Below, piece after piece: positions 25,392-32,581 of a stretch of DNA of 64,000 bases. The notes under the pieces were generated by a model. The model had not been told where the DNA came from. It saw nothing but the letters and a program-made list of their open reading frames with translations, and did not search any database. The DNA comes from Caldithrix sp964598255 (GTDB lineage: Bacteria; Calditrichota; Calditrichia; Calditrichales; Calditrichaceae), in contig CAZRBA010000056.1 of assembly GCA_964598255.1 (NCBI GenBank), positions 16,532-80,531 of the forward strand, read 5' to 3'. Each line of letters begins with the position of its first letter. The stretch's first letter is position 1. A program made the position numbers and the translations under genes.

Positions 25392-26669
25392 ATGAAAATA
25401 ATACGTCTGATCCTTATCGTTTCGTTTTTGGCTGTTGCTACACAGGCTCAAATCGGTTATTTAAATTACAACAAAATGCATTACGGGCAGCAAACAGAAG
25501 CCTATTCCGCTCGCATGCTTGGCTTGGCCGGAAGCGGGCTGGCCCTAAGCGGAGCTTGTGGCCAGGGTATTGATAACCCCGCATTAATAGTTGGCGAGAA
25601 AACGGGTTGGAGCCTTAATGCCGGTTTTGCGGTGAACAAATTAATCGAAAACAGGGAATATCCTTATTACGATTCTTTTGTGGGTTTTAATGATTATGGG
25701 TCGTATGCATACAATGCAAATTGGTACTACGATCCTTATTTTAACCTGCGGTTTTCACATAAAAACAAATGGGGTCTGTTCGCCGTGCAAGCGGGTTTTA
25801 CGCCCTTTTTGGATTTTCGCTATGATTACACGGAAGAGGTACGCGATCCGGTTAACAAGTCGGATCAGTTATTGGGATATAATTGGATTAAACAGGATGG
25901 CGTGCTGAATTTAAGTTATTTAGGCGTTGGTTATCAGCCGCTAAAAAATTTAAGCGTTGGGCTGAATATCGGCTTACTTTGGGGTTCCGTAGATTCCACC
26001 CGACAAATTGAACCCAAGGTTAGCGAAGCGTTTTTAACCCGCTCGGTTGATCAGCGTTCCCGATCGTTGCAATCGTCGCCCGTAGTGGTGAATTTTGGTT
26101 TGCACTATCAGCTTAATGATCGTTTGGGAATTGCATACAGCATGCGCTTCCCCTACAAAATTACATTCGATGGTCAGGTAAAAAATGCCTCCGATACTTC
26201 CCTGACAAAGTACGGTGAGTCCGTCACTTACCCCTTGCGATTGGGTGCAGGAATTGATTATCGTTTCCGCAATATTTTACAAGCGCGGGTTTTTGTCGAT
26301 TTTTATTACGAATTTTGGAGTCAATTTGAAGATACGCGATTAAACACAAACGGATATAGAGATGTTTACACAATTCGAGCCGGCGTTGAGCATATCTTTT
26401 TTGATAAATTACCGTTTCGAGTGGGCTTTGCTTTTAATCAGCTTCCGGAAAATCCCGATTTGACCAGAACGTTGCTTACCGTGGGGACAGGCTGGCATGT
26501 GGGAGCGGCAAATTTGAATGCCGCCGCGGGAATTGTGCATGAGCAGTTTTTTCAACCCGATATTTTTCCGGACACAATTTACGGCTTGCCGGCTCGTACC
26601 GATTTGGATCGGGTAACGTGGACGCAATATTTTTTGCGTTTGGATTTAAGCTATCACCTTTTTGATTAA
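25392..26669 (+). CDS. Outer-membrane beta-barrel protein, FadL/OmpP1-like
   Basis: This 425-residue protein has a signal peptide (MKIIRLILIVSFLAVATQAQ) and the opening pattern SARMLGLAGSGLALSGACGQGIDNPALI. This corresponds to the FadL/OmpP1-type hatch, in which a small-residue stretch is followed by NPA. Long alternating strands follow, rich in Tyr, Phe and Trp, ending LRLDLSYHLFD. Members of this fold transport hydrophobic compounds or serve as type IX-associated barrels; neither can be chosen from sequence. GAGG stands 8 bases before the ATG. The gene sits between the helix-hairpin-helix barrel and the 5'-nucleotidase-like gene with spacers of 9 and 15 bp, so it is co-transcribed with both. 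Confidence 0.82.
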   Translation: MKIIRLILIVSFLAVATQAQIGYLNYNKMHYGQQTEAYSARMLGLAGSGLALSGACGQGIDNPALIVGEKTGWSLNAGFAVNKLIENREYPYYDSFVGFNDYGSYAYNANWYYDPYFNLRFSHKNKWGLFAVQAGFTPFLDFRYDYTEEVRDPVNKSDQLLGYNWIKQDGVLNLSYLGVGYQPLKNLSVGLNIGLLWGSVDSTRQIEPKVSEAFLTRSVDQRSRSLQSSPVVVNFGLHYQLNDRLGIAYSMRFPYKITFDGQVKNASDTSLTKYGESVTYPLRLGAGIDYRFRNILQARVFVDFYYEFWSQFEDTRLNTNGYRDVYTIRAGVEHIFFDKLPFRVGFAFNQLPENPDLTRTLLTVGTGWHVGAANLNAAAGIVHEQFFQPDIFPDTIYGLPARTDLDRVTWTQYFLRLDLSYHLFD

Positions 26670-26684
26670 GCGGGATTTTAGCAC

Positions 26685-28301
26685 ATGTTAAAAAAACTTT
26701 CCATTTTGGCCTTATTTTTTGCCGTTACTTTGCAGGCCCAAACGGCCTCATCGATGAAAAAAATCTACATTTTTTATACCAATGATATCGGTGGGCGTAT
26801 CGGCGAACAAAAAGCCCGGTTTTTAAATCCGAATTTTCCCCCCGTTTTGGGAGGCGGGGCGTCGGCAGCTACGGTTATTAATAAAATACGCCGACAAGCA
26901 AATGCAAACGGCGATATCGTCCTGTTGGTGGACGCAGGTGATTTTTTAAGCAATACCTCGGATTTGGTACGTAATTCCCGTGGTAAAGCGATGATCGATT
27001 ACATGAACTTTATGGGATACACAGCGATCACCTTGGGCGTTAATGATTTTGATGTATTGGGTAAAGATGCCCTACGTTTGCATTCGTTCGCACGCTTTCC
27101 CTTTTTGGTTGCCAACTTACGAATGGATGATTCGCTTAACCTTTCTTCCGCGGTTAAGCCGTATTTTATTATTGAACAGAACGGGCTTAAAATCGGAATT
27201 TTCGGCGTTACCAGCCAATCCGCCGAATTTATCGATCATCCGGAAAAAATCAAAGGATTGCATTTTACTGCCGAACGCGATGCTGCCCAAAGGGCTGTGG
27301 ATACATTGCGGGCCAAAGGTTGCGACCTGATTATTGCTCTGTCCAATTTGGGTTTACCATACAATGCTCAAGAGTATTACCCGGTAATCGAAGCACAAGA
27401 CAAACAGCATATCGTTAAAAAATCGTTCATGAATACCATGGACTTGGCGCATTATGTCAAAGGAATCGATTTTATTTTTTCCGGGCGCATCCGTCGCGGA
27501 TATAATATTCCCTGGGAAGATCCTGTTACACACACACTTTGTTTTCAAAATTATCCTTCGGGCGGAAATTTGGGAGTTGTAGTCGCCAAATTCGATACGA
27601 AACATAAAGCGTTGCTTGGTTACGATTTTTTGGCTAAAAACGGCAGTTTACTGTTATTAACCGAAGACGAATTTTGGCCGGATAAGAGTACTTCGGCCTT
27701 TATTGATAGCTTGCAAAAAACGTATCATGCCGATCCGTCCGAAATATTAGGTTATACGTTAACGACCTTGTGGCGCGGTTCTCAGGGTGAATCGCCTCTT
27801 GGCGATTTAATGACCAATGCCATGCTGGAGGCGACCAAGGCAGATTTTGCCTTTAATAATTACAATAGTATGCGTCAAAATTTTTCCATCGGACCCATCA
27901 CCAAGCAGGATGTGTTTGATGCCTTCCCCTTTGCCAATGAATTGGTTGTGGTTAAGGTAAAAGGGAAAATGCTCAAAGATTTAATTGAGCGCAGCATCGT
28001 AGGTAGCTACATGGGCGTGGCCATTGCCGGAGGAAAGGTCGTATACGATCCCAAGCGTCCGGATGGGCATCGCATTGTAAAATTTTTAATAGGGGGCAAA
28101 CCTTTGCAAAGCGAGCGCCTTTATCGCGTTGCGCTTTCGGCTTATTTGGCTCAGGGAAATTCCGGCATGACGCCTTTGAGCTTTTTACCGGACAGTGCTT
28201 TTACGTACACAGGTACATTGGTGCGGGAGGCCATTATTAATTATATCAAAAAACACAGTCCTTTAAACATTCGAGTTGACGGAAGGTGGAAACGGAAATA
28301 G
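26685..28301 (+). CDS. 5'-nucleotidase (UshA)-family secreted protein with degraded metal site
   Basis: This 538-residue protein has a signal peptide (MLKKLSILALFFAVTLQAQ), an N-terminal metallophosphatase-like domain and a well conserved 5'-nucleotidase C-terminal domain (SPLGDLMTNAMLEATKADF, PFANELVVVKVKGKML, YDPKRPDGHRI, LAQGNSGM). UshA-type enzymes hydrolyse nucleotides in the periplasm using two metals. Here the metal motifs are altered: TNDxH reads TNDIGG (34-37), GNHEFD reads GVNDFD (118-123), LSHxG reads LSNLG (219-223) and GGHxH reads SGRIR (266-270). Only DAGD (83-86) is intact. Catalysis of the usual kind is therefore doubtful, and a binding role is possible. It is the last gene of the operon and is followed by a hairpin. 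Confidence 0.87.
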   Translation: MLKKLSILALFFAVTLQAQTASSMKKIYIFYTNDIGGRIGEQKARFLNPNFPPVLGGGASAATVINKIRRQANANGDIVLLVDAGDFLSNTSDLVRNSRGKAMIDYMNFMGYTAITLGVNDFDVLGKDALRLHSFARFPFLVANLRMDDSLNLSSAVKPYFIIEQNGLKIGIFGVTSQSAEFIDHPEKIKGLHFTAERDAAQRAVDTLRAKGCDLIIALSNLGLPYNAQEYYPVIEAQDKQHIVKKSFMNTMDLAHYVKGIDFIFSGRIRRGYNIPWEDPVTHTLCFQNYPSGGNLGVVVAKFDTKHKALLGYDFLAKNGSLLLLTEDEFWPDKSTSAFIDSLQKTYHADPSEILGYTLTTLWRGSQGESPLGDLMTNAMLEATKADFAFNNYNSMRQNFSIGPITKQDVFDAFPFANELVVVKVKGKMLKDLIERSIVGSYMGVAIAGGKVVYDPKRPDGHRIVKFLIGGKPLQSERLYRVALSAYLAQGNSGMTPLSFLPDSAFTYTGTLVREAIINYIKKHSPLNIRVDGRWKRK

Positions 28302-28325
28302 GAAGAGGCCGTTTGCAAAGAAAAG

Positions 28326-28365
28326 ATGAAAAAAATTTGCGGGAAAGAGTCGCAAATCTTTTCAT
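28326..28365 (+). terminator. Stem-loop after the five-gene envelope operon
   Basis: ATTTGCG (28335-28341) pairs with CGCAAAT (28351-28357). The stem extends outward by pairing ATGAAAA (28326-28332) with TTTTCAT (28359-28365), leaving a 9-base loop. It lies 24 bases after the last stop codon. The U-rich part is inside the outer stem rather than a long tail. Confidence 0.45.
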
Positions 28366-28531
28366 ACGATATAAAAAAAGCGTCCTGCATTTTGTCTTGA
28401 AAAGTGTTTAAACGGATCGGTGGGAGTATAAAAAAGGCTTTTATATCCTAACCCAGAACATTCTGTTCATTGTTAAAGTCCGTTTTAAGGTTAAAATATA
28501 AAAGCCGTTGCTTTCTCTCCGAATTGTTTGC

Positions 28532-28621
28532 TTAGGAGAGCGCGTCGTCTTTAATACGTATATTACTTAGAACAAATATCACGCCGATTAATACCAGGTG
28601 AATTACGATATAGGTTTCCAT
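28532..28621 (-). CDS. Possible 29-residue single-span membrane peptide
   Basis: A short frame starts 8 bases after the stop of the degenerate receiver gene, with GAGAG 4-8 bases before the ATG. The product begins METYIVIHLVLIGVIFVLSN and ends in a charged tail (IRIKDDALS). It is one hydrophobic helix with a positive then acidic C-terminus, like many known bacterial micro-proteins. The position at the end of a sigma-54-promoted operon supports it, but length alone makes it uncertain. Confidence 0.4.
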   Translation of the reverse strand: METYIVIHLVLIGVIFVLSNIRIKDDALS

Positions 28622-28628
28622 AGTTCTC

Positions 28629-29000
28629 TCAATTTTTTAAATACAAACTTCTGAAAATAGTCCACCGGTCAATATAGTGTCTGAAATTTTTAATTTTAAA
28701 CGGTTCCTGTATTACTTCGGTCAGGTGATCGGATTCACTGATAATGTTGCTGCGATTGCTAATAAAAATAACCGGAATCTTAGCGGTAATGGGATCTCTG
28801 CGTAGTCTGCGGAAAAAATCACGCGGTGAGTTTTCAATAAACGTTTCATCTACGACAATCACTTTAGGACGCTGGAAGTGCGCTTTGCGAAACAGATCGG
28901 ATATATGGTTAACATTTACAATTCGATAGTTGTAAATACCGAGAATATCCTGTATTAATTTTGCGCGATAAGGGTCTTGCTCACAGATGAAGATTTTCAT
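28629..29000 (-). CDS. Degenerate single-domain response-regulator receiver
   Basis: This 123-residue protein has the receiver (CheY) fold. Its beta1 acidic cluster is reduced to EQD (7-9), a phosphorylatable aspartate is present in VIVVDETF (Asp51), and beta4 ends with FIS (Ser81). The invariant lysine of beta5, normally followed by Pro, is replaced by glutamate (QEPF, Glu99). Without that lysine the usual phosphorylation switch is unlikely to work normally, so it may act as a protein-protein adaptor. There is no output domain. AAGGAG stands 8 bases before the ATG. It lies between the 71-72 residue protein gene (16 bp upstream) and the micro-ORF, and all three are probably transcribed from the sigma-54 promoter at 29272-29288. 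Confidence 0.82.
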   Translation of the reverse strand: MKIFICEQDPYRAKLIQDILGIYNYRIVNVNHISDLFRKAHFQRPKVIVVDETFIENSPRDFFRRLRRDPITAKIPVIFISNRSNIISESDHLTEVIQEPFKIKNFRHYIDRWTIFRSLYLKN

Positions 29001-29016
29001 ATTAAAAACTCCTTAA

Positions 29017-29232
29017 TTAAAAGCTTGGAACCGCCTCGGTCAAAATTCGGGCCTTTACGGCGGAAGACACGATGTTGGGTAATACATCCATAAGATCGTG
29101 CATATTTTCTTTATAAACCGTTAATATATCATCGTCCGAAAAAGCTATTTTAATTGAAAAATATCGACGTCCCTGTTCGTCTTCTAATGATTCGATTCTG
29201 AATTGGCCGTCGAGAATATTGTCAATCATCAT
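29017..29232 (-). CDS. Small conserved-looking protein of unknown function, first gene of a sigma-54 operon
   Basis: The start is set by GGAGG 6-10 bases before ATGATG (29232 or 29229), giving a 71-72 residue protein. A longer open frame reaching 29343 would run through the sigma-54 promoter and is rejected. The product is acidic and compact: DGQFRIESLEDEQGRRYFSIKIAFSDDD looks like a beta-hairpin pair, followed by a helix (DLMDVLPNIVSSAVKARI). I recognise no family. Because it is the first gene after the promoter, and the activator gene is adjacent, it is probably a main output of this regulatory module (inference). Confidence 0.7.
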   Translation of the reverse strand: MMIDNILDGQFRIESLEDEQGRRYFSIKIAFSDDDILTVYKENMHDLMDVLPNIVSSAVKARILTEAVPSF

Positions 29233-29271
29233 TGTTGCCTCCGTTTGCTTGTTTTTTTTATTAATTAATAA

Positions 29272-29288
29272 AGCAACAATGATGCCAA
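29272..29288 (-). promoter_or_regulatory. Sigma-54 (RpoN) promoter
   Basis: The minus strand reads TTGGCATCATTGTTGCT, matching the -24/-12 consensus TTGGCAC-N5-TTGCA. The invariant GG and GC are separated by exactly 10 bases. The predicted transcription start is near 29261, giving a leader of about 29 bases that contains the GGAGG ribosome site of the gene starting at 29232. The activator gene of the NtrC family lies immediately upstream. Confidence 0.85.
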
Positions 29289-29387
29289 ATTGTAACATGT
29301 TGAAAATAAAAGAATAAGGGTGATTTTTGCTTTTGCGTTGCATAACTACATTAAATACAAGTAATTAAAAAATCAAAAATTGTTTAA

Positions 29388-29404
29388 ATTGTATTTTTTA
29401 CAAT
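29388..29404. promoter_or_regulatory. Candidate activator-binding palindrome 1
   Basis: ATTGTA-TTTTT-TACAAT is a perfect 6-base dyad with a 5-base spacer, centred about 110 bp upstream of the -24 element. It shares the form ATTGYA-N5-TRCAAT with the second site. Enhancer sites for NtrC-type activators are normally 80-150 bp upstream. Confidence 0.6.
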
Positions 29405-29418
29405 CAACAAAAAGGCTA

Positions 29419-29437
29419 AATTGCAGAAAATGCAATT
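29419..29437. promoter_or_regulatory. Candidate activator-binding palindrome 2
   Basis: AATTGCA-GAAAA-TGCAATT is a perfect 7-base dyad whose centre is 32 bp (about three helical turns) from the first palindrome and about 143 bp upstream of the -24 element. It overlaps the stop codon of the activator gene. As a hairpin it could also act as a weak end-of-gene structure, but the shared sequence with site 1 favours an operator. Confidence 0.58.
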
Positions 29438-30791
29438 ATCGTTCTTTTAAACGATTCATTAATGTTCGATAATTGATTTTTAAAAATTCACAGGCTGCTT
29501 TTTTATTCCGGCCCACATGTTCGTAAACCATTTTAACATACAGGCGCGACATTTCTTCCAACGAAAGACGGTTGCTAAGTGCATTTTGAAGAATGGGGTT
29601 TTCTTGCTCTACCAGTTCGTCGGGTACATCGCTTAAACTGAGTGTACGTGGATGCACAACCAGCATACGTATTAAAATATTCTTAAGTTGCCGTATATTG
29701 CCGCGCCATTCCAGTCTGGAAAAATAAGAGATTAATGAGGGTTCGATAACCGGAACAGCCATTTTGTTTTCGGCACAGTAATTTTCCACGATAAAATTTA
29801 TCAACGCCGGAATATCATCCGGGCGTTCGCGTAGGGGGGGAATGTGAATGGGGATGACGTTTAATCGATAAAACAAGTCTTCCCTAAATTGTCCGGCTTT
29901 AACTTCATCGATCAATGAGCGATTGGTGGCTGTAATCAGGCGAAAATTCGCGCTTAATTCTTTGGTGCCTCCCAAACGGTAAAATTTCTTTTCCTGCAAA
30001 ACGCGTAGCAATTTGGCTTGAATGGAAGGCGGAAGTTCACCGATTTCATCGAGAAAAAGTGTTCCGCCTTCTACCATTTCTATTTTGCCTTTTTTAAGCT
30101 CGTGGGCTCCGGTAAAAGCTCCTTTTTCGTGTCCGAACAGTTCGTTTTCCAAAAGGGCTTCCGGCAAAGCGGCGGAATTAATGGCGATAAAGGGTTTGTC
30201 GTTTACTTTGCTGCGGTTATGGATATGGCGAGCAATAACTTCTTTGCCCACACCCGATTCGCCGGTAATAAGAACAGGTTCTAAGGTTTCGCGGATTTGT
30301 TCGATTAAGGTTAGTATTTTTTGCATGGGTTTGCTTACGGCAACAATACCCTCAAAAACGAGTTTTTCGTTGAGCTTGCGCCGCAAAGTGCGGTTTTCAC
30401 GTTCGAGCGCTTGCATTTGCAATGCGCGACGTACCAATAGCGGTAATTCTTCTTTGATGTTTTCGGATTTGAAGAAATAAGAAGATGCGCCCCGGCGTTG
30501 GGCTTCCAAGGCATGCTGGTGATCCTGAGAAGAGGTAATGACGATAATTTTGGCATCGCTGCCTTGTGCCACAAAAAAATCCAATAAAGAAAGGCCCAGC
30601 TCAATTTTGGGCAGCCCCAAGTCCAAAATGATGATGTCCGGAAGAAATCGGCTAAATACCTGCTTGGCTTTTTCCGCATCTGAGGCAAATTCAAAGCGGT
30701 ACCGATTACCCAACCATTTACGAAAACTTTGCTGCCAAACAACGTTGTCTTCTACGATTAGTATTTTGTGATCATTCTTTTGCATTGTCAT
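29436..30791 (-). CDS. NtrC-family sigma-54-dependent response regulator
   Basis: This 451-residue activator has a receiver domain (Asp57 in IIILDLGLP, Lys108 in YFFKSE), a coiled linker, a sigma-54 AAA+ domain and a Fis-type helix-turn-helix (AACEFLKINYRTLMNRL). The AAA+ domain shows Walker A GESGVGKE (177-184), the sigma-54 contact loop GAFTGA (224-229), and GGTLFLDEIGELP as Walker B. The receiver-to-AAA+ layout is that of NtrC/PrsR-like regulators. The frame begins inside the end of the kinase gene (20-bp overlap; an ATG two codons later is an alternative), so kinase and regulator form a cognate pair. The promoter and palindromes directly downstream make the adjacent small operon a likely target. 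Confidence 0.95.
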   Translation of the reverse strand: MTMQKNDHKILIVEDNVVWQQSFRKWLGNRYRFEFASDAEKAKQVFSRFLPDIIILDLGLPKIELGLSLLDFFVAQGSDAKIIVITSSQDHQHALEAQRRGASSYFFKSENIKEELPLLVRRALQMQALERENRTLRRKLNEKLVFEGIVAVSKPMQKILTLIEQIRETLEPVLITGESGVGKEVIARHIHNRSKVNDKPFIAINSAALPEALLENELFGHEKGAFTGAHELKKGKIEMVEGGTLFLDEIGELPPSIQAKLLRVLQEKKFYRLGGTKELSANFRLITATNRSLIDEVKAGQFREDLFYRLNVIPIHIPPLRERPDDIPALINFIVENYCAENKMAVPVIEPSLISYFSRLEWRGNIRQLKNILIRMLVVHPRTLSLSDVPDELVEQENPILQNALSNRLSLEEMSRLYVKMVYEHVGRNKKAACEFLKINYRTLMNRLKER

Positions 30792-31800
30792 CTGACCAAG
30801 GTAATATCATATTTACTGTTGTACCACTTCCGTGTAGCGAAAAAATTTCCAGAAATCCATGGTGCGCCCGTAGAATTTTATTGGCTATCGCTAGGCCAAA
30901 TCCGGTATGCCCGCTTTTTTTCCATGTTGTAAAATAGGGCATGGTGACCCACTGCAAAAAGTCGGGATGGATACCCGAACCACGATCTATTATCGAAACA
31001 ACCAGCCATTCTTTTAGAATAAAGTGAAAATGGTCGATACGTTTACGAATTTGCAAATGTAATTTGTGCACATCACGACCCGTTGCCGTGAGTGCATTAT
31101 GCAAAATTTCGGCAAAAGCCTGATCAAAAAGTTCTGCGTCCACTTCGACAGTTGTTTGAGGCGAAAGATCAATGTAATCGATGGCCGTGGGCGGTATGTT
31201 TAAATTTTGTTTTTGCAAACAGGCGTTTAACAAATCGCCAACAGCCAAACGCATGGGTAATAGTTCGACTTCTCGGTTGTAAAACAAAATGCGTTTGTTC
31301 AAGTGTTTTTGATAACGGATGCGTTGTAGTAAGGTTTCCCGATCGGTCTCCGGATTTTGAAAGAGATCTATTAAGGATTCGATGTCGTGTAACAATTGAG
31401 AAAATTGGTTGGAAAAGGCTGTTTCTCTTTCCTGAAAAAGTATTTGCTCGTAACGTCGCGTAAAGGCTAACAACTCCTGCCAAACATTTAGAATATCCGT
31501 AATTTCGGCTACCCATGGATGCGAACAAAGTAAAAGATATGCCGTACCCGAAATTTTTAAATCGTCCGTATAAAAGGTTTCCCAATTTGCAAAGGCATCC
31601 GCTGTTAATTCTTCGGCTTTGGGCATACGCCTGCTGTTGGAAAAAAGTACGGAAAACGGATGCGTGCCCGGTTTGTAGCGGAGTAAAAGCCATTGGGCTT
31701 CGGGTTGAAGTTGTTCTGCCGTTTGGGCAACGGCTATGGCTAAGTCATCGAGAGTCTCGAATCGGGTTAGGTTTTTTCGGATTAAATTAAGGCTATTCAT
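30772..31800 (-). CDS. Soluble histidine kinase, partner of the NtrC-type regulator
   Basis: I start this gene at the ATG at 31800, whose first bases overlap the MazG stop (ATGAATAG); this gives about 342 residues. An 18-codon longer frame reads back into mazG. No membrane helix is visible, so the sensor is cytoplasmic: an N-terminal GAF-like region (about 1-130), then a helical segment with the probable phosphohistidine in QLLHDIESLIDLF. The ATPase shows an N box (EILHNALTATG), G1 (IIDRGSGIHPDF) and G2 (GHTGFGLAIANKIL). The signal is unknown. Its gene overlaps both neighbours, which suggests translational coupling with mazG and the regulator. Confidence 0.88.
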   Translation of the reverse strand: MNSLNLIRKNLTRFETLDDLAIAVAQTAEQLQPEAQWLLLRYKPGTHPFSVLFSNSRRMPKAEELTADAFANWETFYTDDLKISGTAYLLLCSHPWVAEITDILNVWQELLAFTRRYEQILFQERETAFSNQFSQLLHDIESLIDLFQNPETDRETLLQRIRYQKHLNKRILFYNREVELLPMRLAVGDLLNACLQKQNLNIPPTAIDYIDLSPQTTVEVDAELFDQAFAEILHNALTATGRDVHKLHLQIRKRIDHFHFILKEWLVVSIIDRGSGIHPDFLQWVTMPYFTTWKKSGHTGFGLAIANKILRAHHGFLEIFSLHGSGTTVNMILPWSDDNAKE

Positions 31801-32581
31801 GTTCGTTTTGTTTGGCCCTTTCCCAATGTGCGTCAAGTTCGTCCAGTGATGCATTTTTCATGGCATCCACATCGTTGTGATATTGTTTTTCGATATGCTC
31901 AAAACGACGAATAAACTTTTGATTGGTCTTCCGTAAAGCATCTTCTGGTTTTACGTGTAAAAAGCGCGCAAGGTTTACCAAAGCAAAAAGTAAATCGCCG
32001 AATTCGTTTTCGATTTCATCCTGCCGGTTATGCGCGATGGCTTGTTTTAGCTCCTGCCATTCTTCGTGTACTTTTTCGTAAACCGGTTCGACGGATTCCC
32101 ATTCAAAGCCGACGGTTGCGGCTTTTTCTTGCAGGCGTTGCGCTTGCAGCAAAGCCGGAGCCGTTTTGGGAATTCCACTCAAAAGAGATCGGCGTCCTTC
32201 TTCTTTAACTTTACTTTGTTCCCAATTGTCCTGCACGTCGCGAGCGTTGTTAAGTTGCTTGTCGCCAAATACATGGGGATGGCGGCGAATCAGTTTGCGC
32301 GCGATATGATTAACGACATCGTTAAAATCGAATCGACCGGCTTCGGCACCCAATTCGCTGTGAAAAACTACCTGAAGAAGCAAATCGCCCAATTCTTCGG
32401 CAAGTTTGTCGTCATTCTTCTGATCGATGGTTTCGAGAACCTCATAGGTTTCTTCCAGCAAATATTGCTTTAAACTTTGATGGGTTTGTTTGGAATCCCA
32501 AGGACATTCTTTGCGCAAACGGTGCATAATGGCAAGTAAATCATCTATGGTAAAATGATTTTTCTGCAGTGGATTAGTCAT
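31793..32581 (-). CDS. mazG: Nucleoside triphosphate pyrophosphohydrolase MazG
   Basis: MazG hydrolyses (d)NTPs to NMP and pyrophosphate, cleaning up aberrant nucleotides and modulating stringent and stress responses. From the ATG at 32581 the product is 262 residues, close to the E. coli length. The tandem MazG fold is clear: LRKECPWDSKQTHQSL, the metal motif LLEETYEVLE (Glu43/44/47) with EELGDLLLQVVFH, the RRHPHVFGD segment, and a second copy around EWQELKQAI...EFGDLLFALVNLARFL. The first ATG overlaps the stop of the FAH-family gene (ATGACTAA). A longer upstream frame would run into that gene and is rejected. The gene is part of a five-gene overlapping chain. Confidence 0.95.
   Translation of the reverse strand: MTNPLQKNHFTIDDLLAIMHRLRKECPWDSKQTHQSLKQYLLEETYEVLETIDQKNDDKLAEELGDLLLQVVFHSELGAEAGRFDFNDVVNHIARKLIRRHPHVFGDKQLNNARDVQDNWEQSKVKEEGRRSLLSGIPKTAPALLQAQRLQEKAATVGFEWESVEPVYEKVHEEWQELKQAIAHNRQDEIENEFGDLLFALVNLARFLHVKPEDALRKTNQKFIRRFEHIEKQYHNDVDAMKNASLDELDAHWERAKQNEHE

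Noticed and set aside
28302..28531. Possible small RNA after the envelope operon
   Set aside because: Only the hairpin at 28326-28365 is evident, and no promoter or conserved RNA features could be seen.
29233..29343. 37-codon N-terminal extension of the small protein at 29017-29232
   Set aside because: It would run through the sigma-54 promoter and lacks a ribosome site; GGAGG clearly marks the later start.
30018..30480. Plus-strand frames of 88 and 152 codons opposite the sigma-54 regulator
   Set aside because: They are antisense shadows of a clearly coding AAA+ domain, with no motifs of their own.
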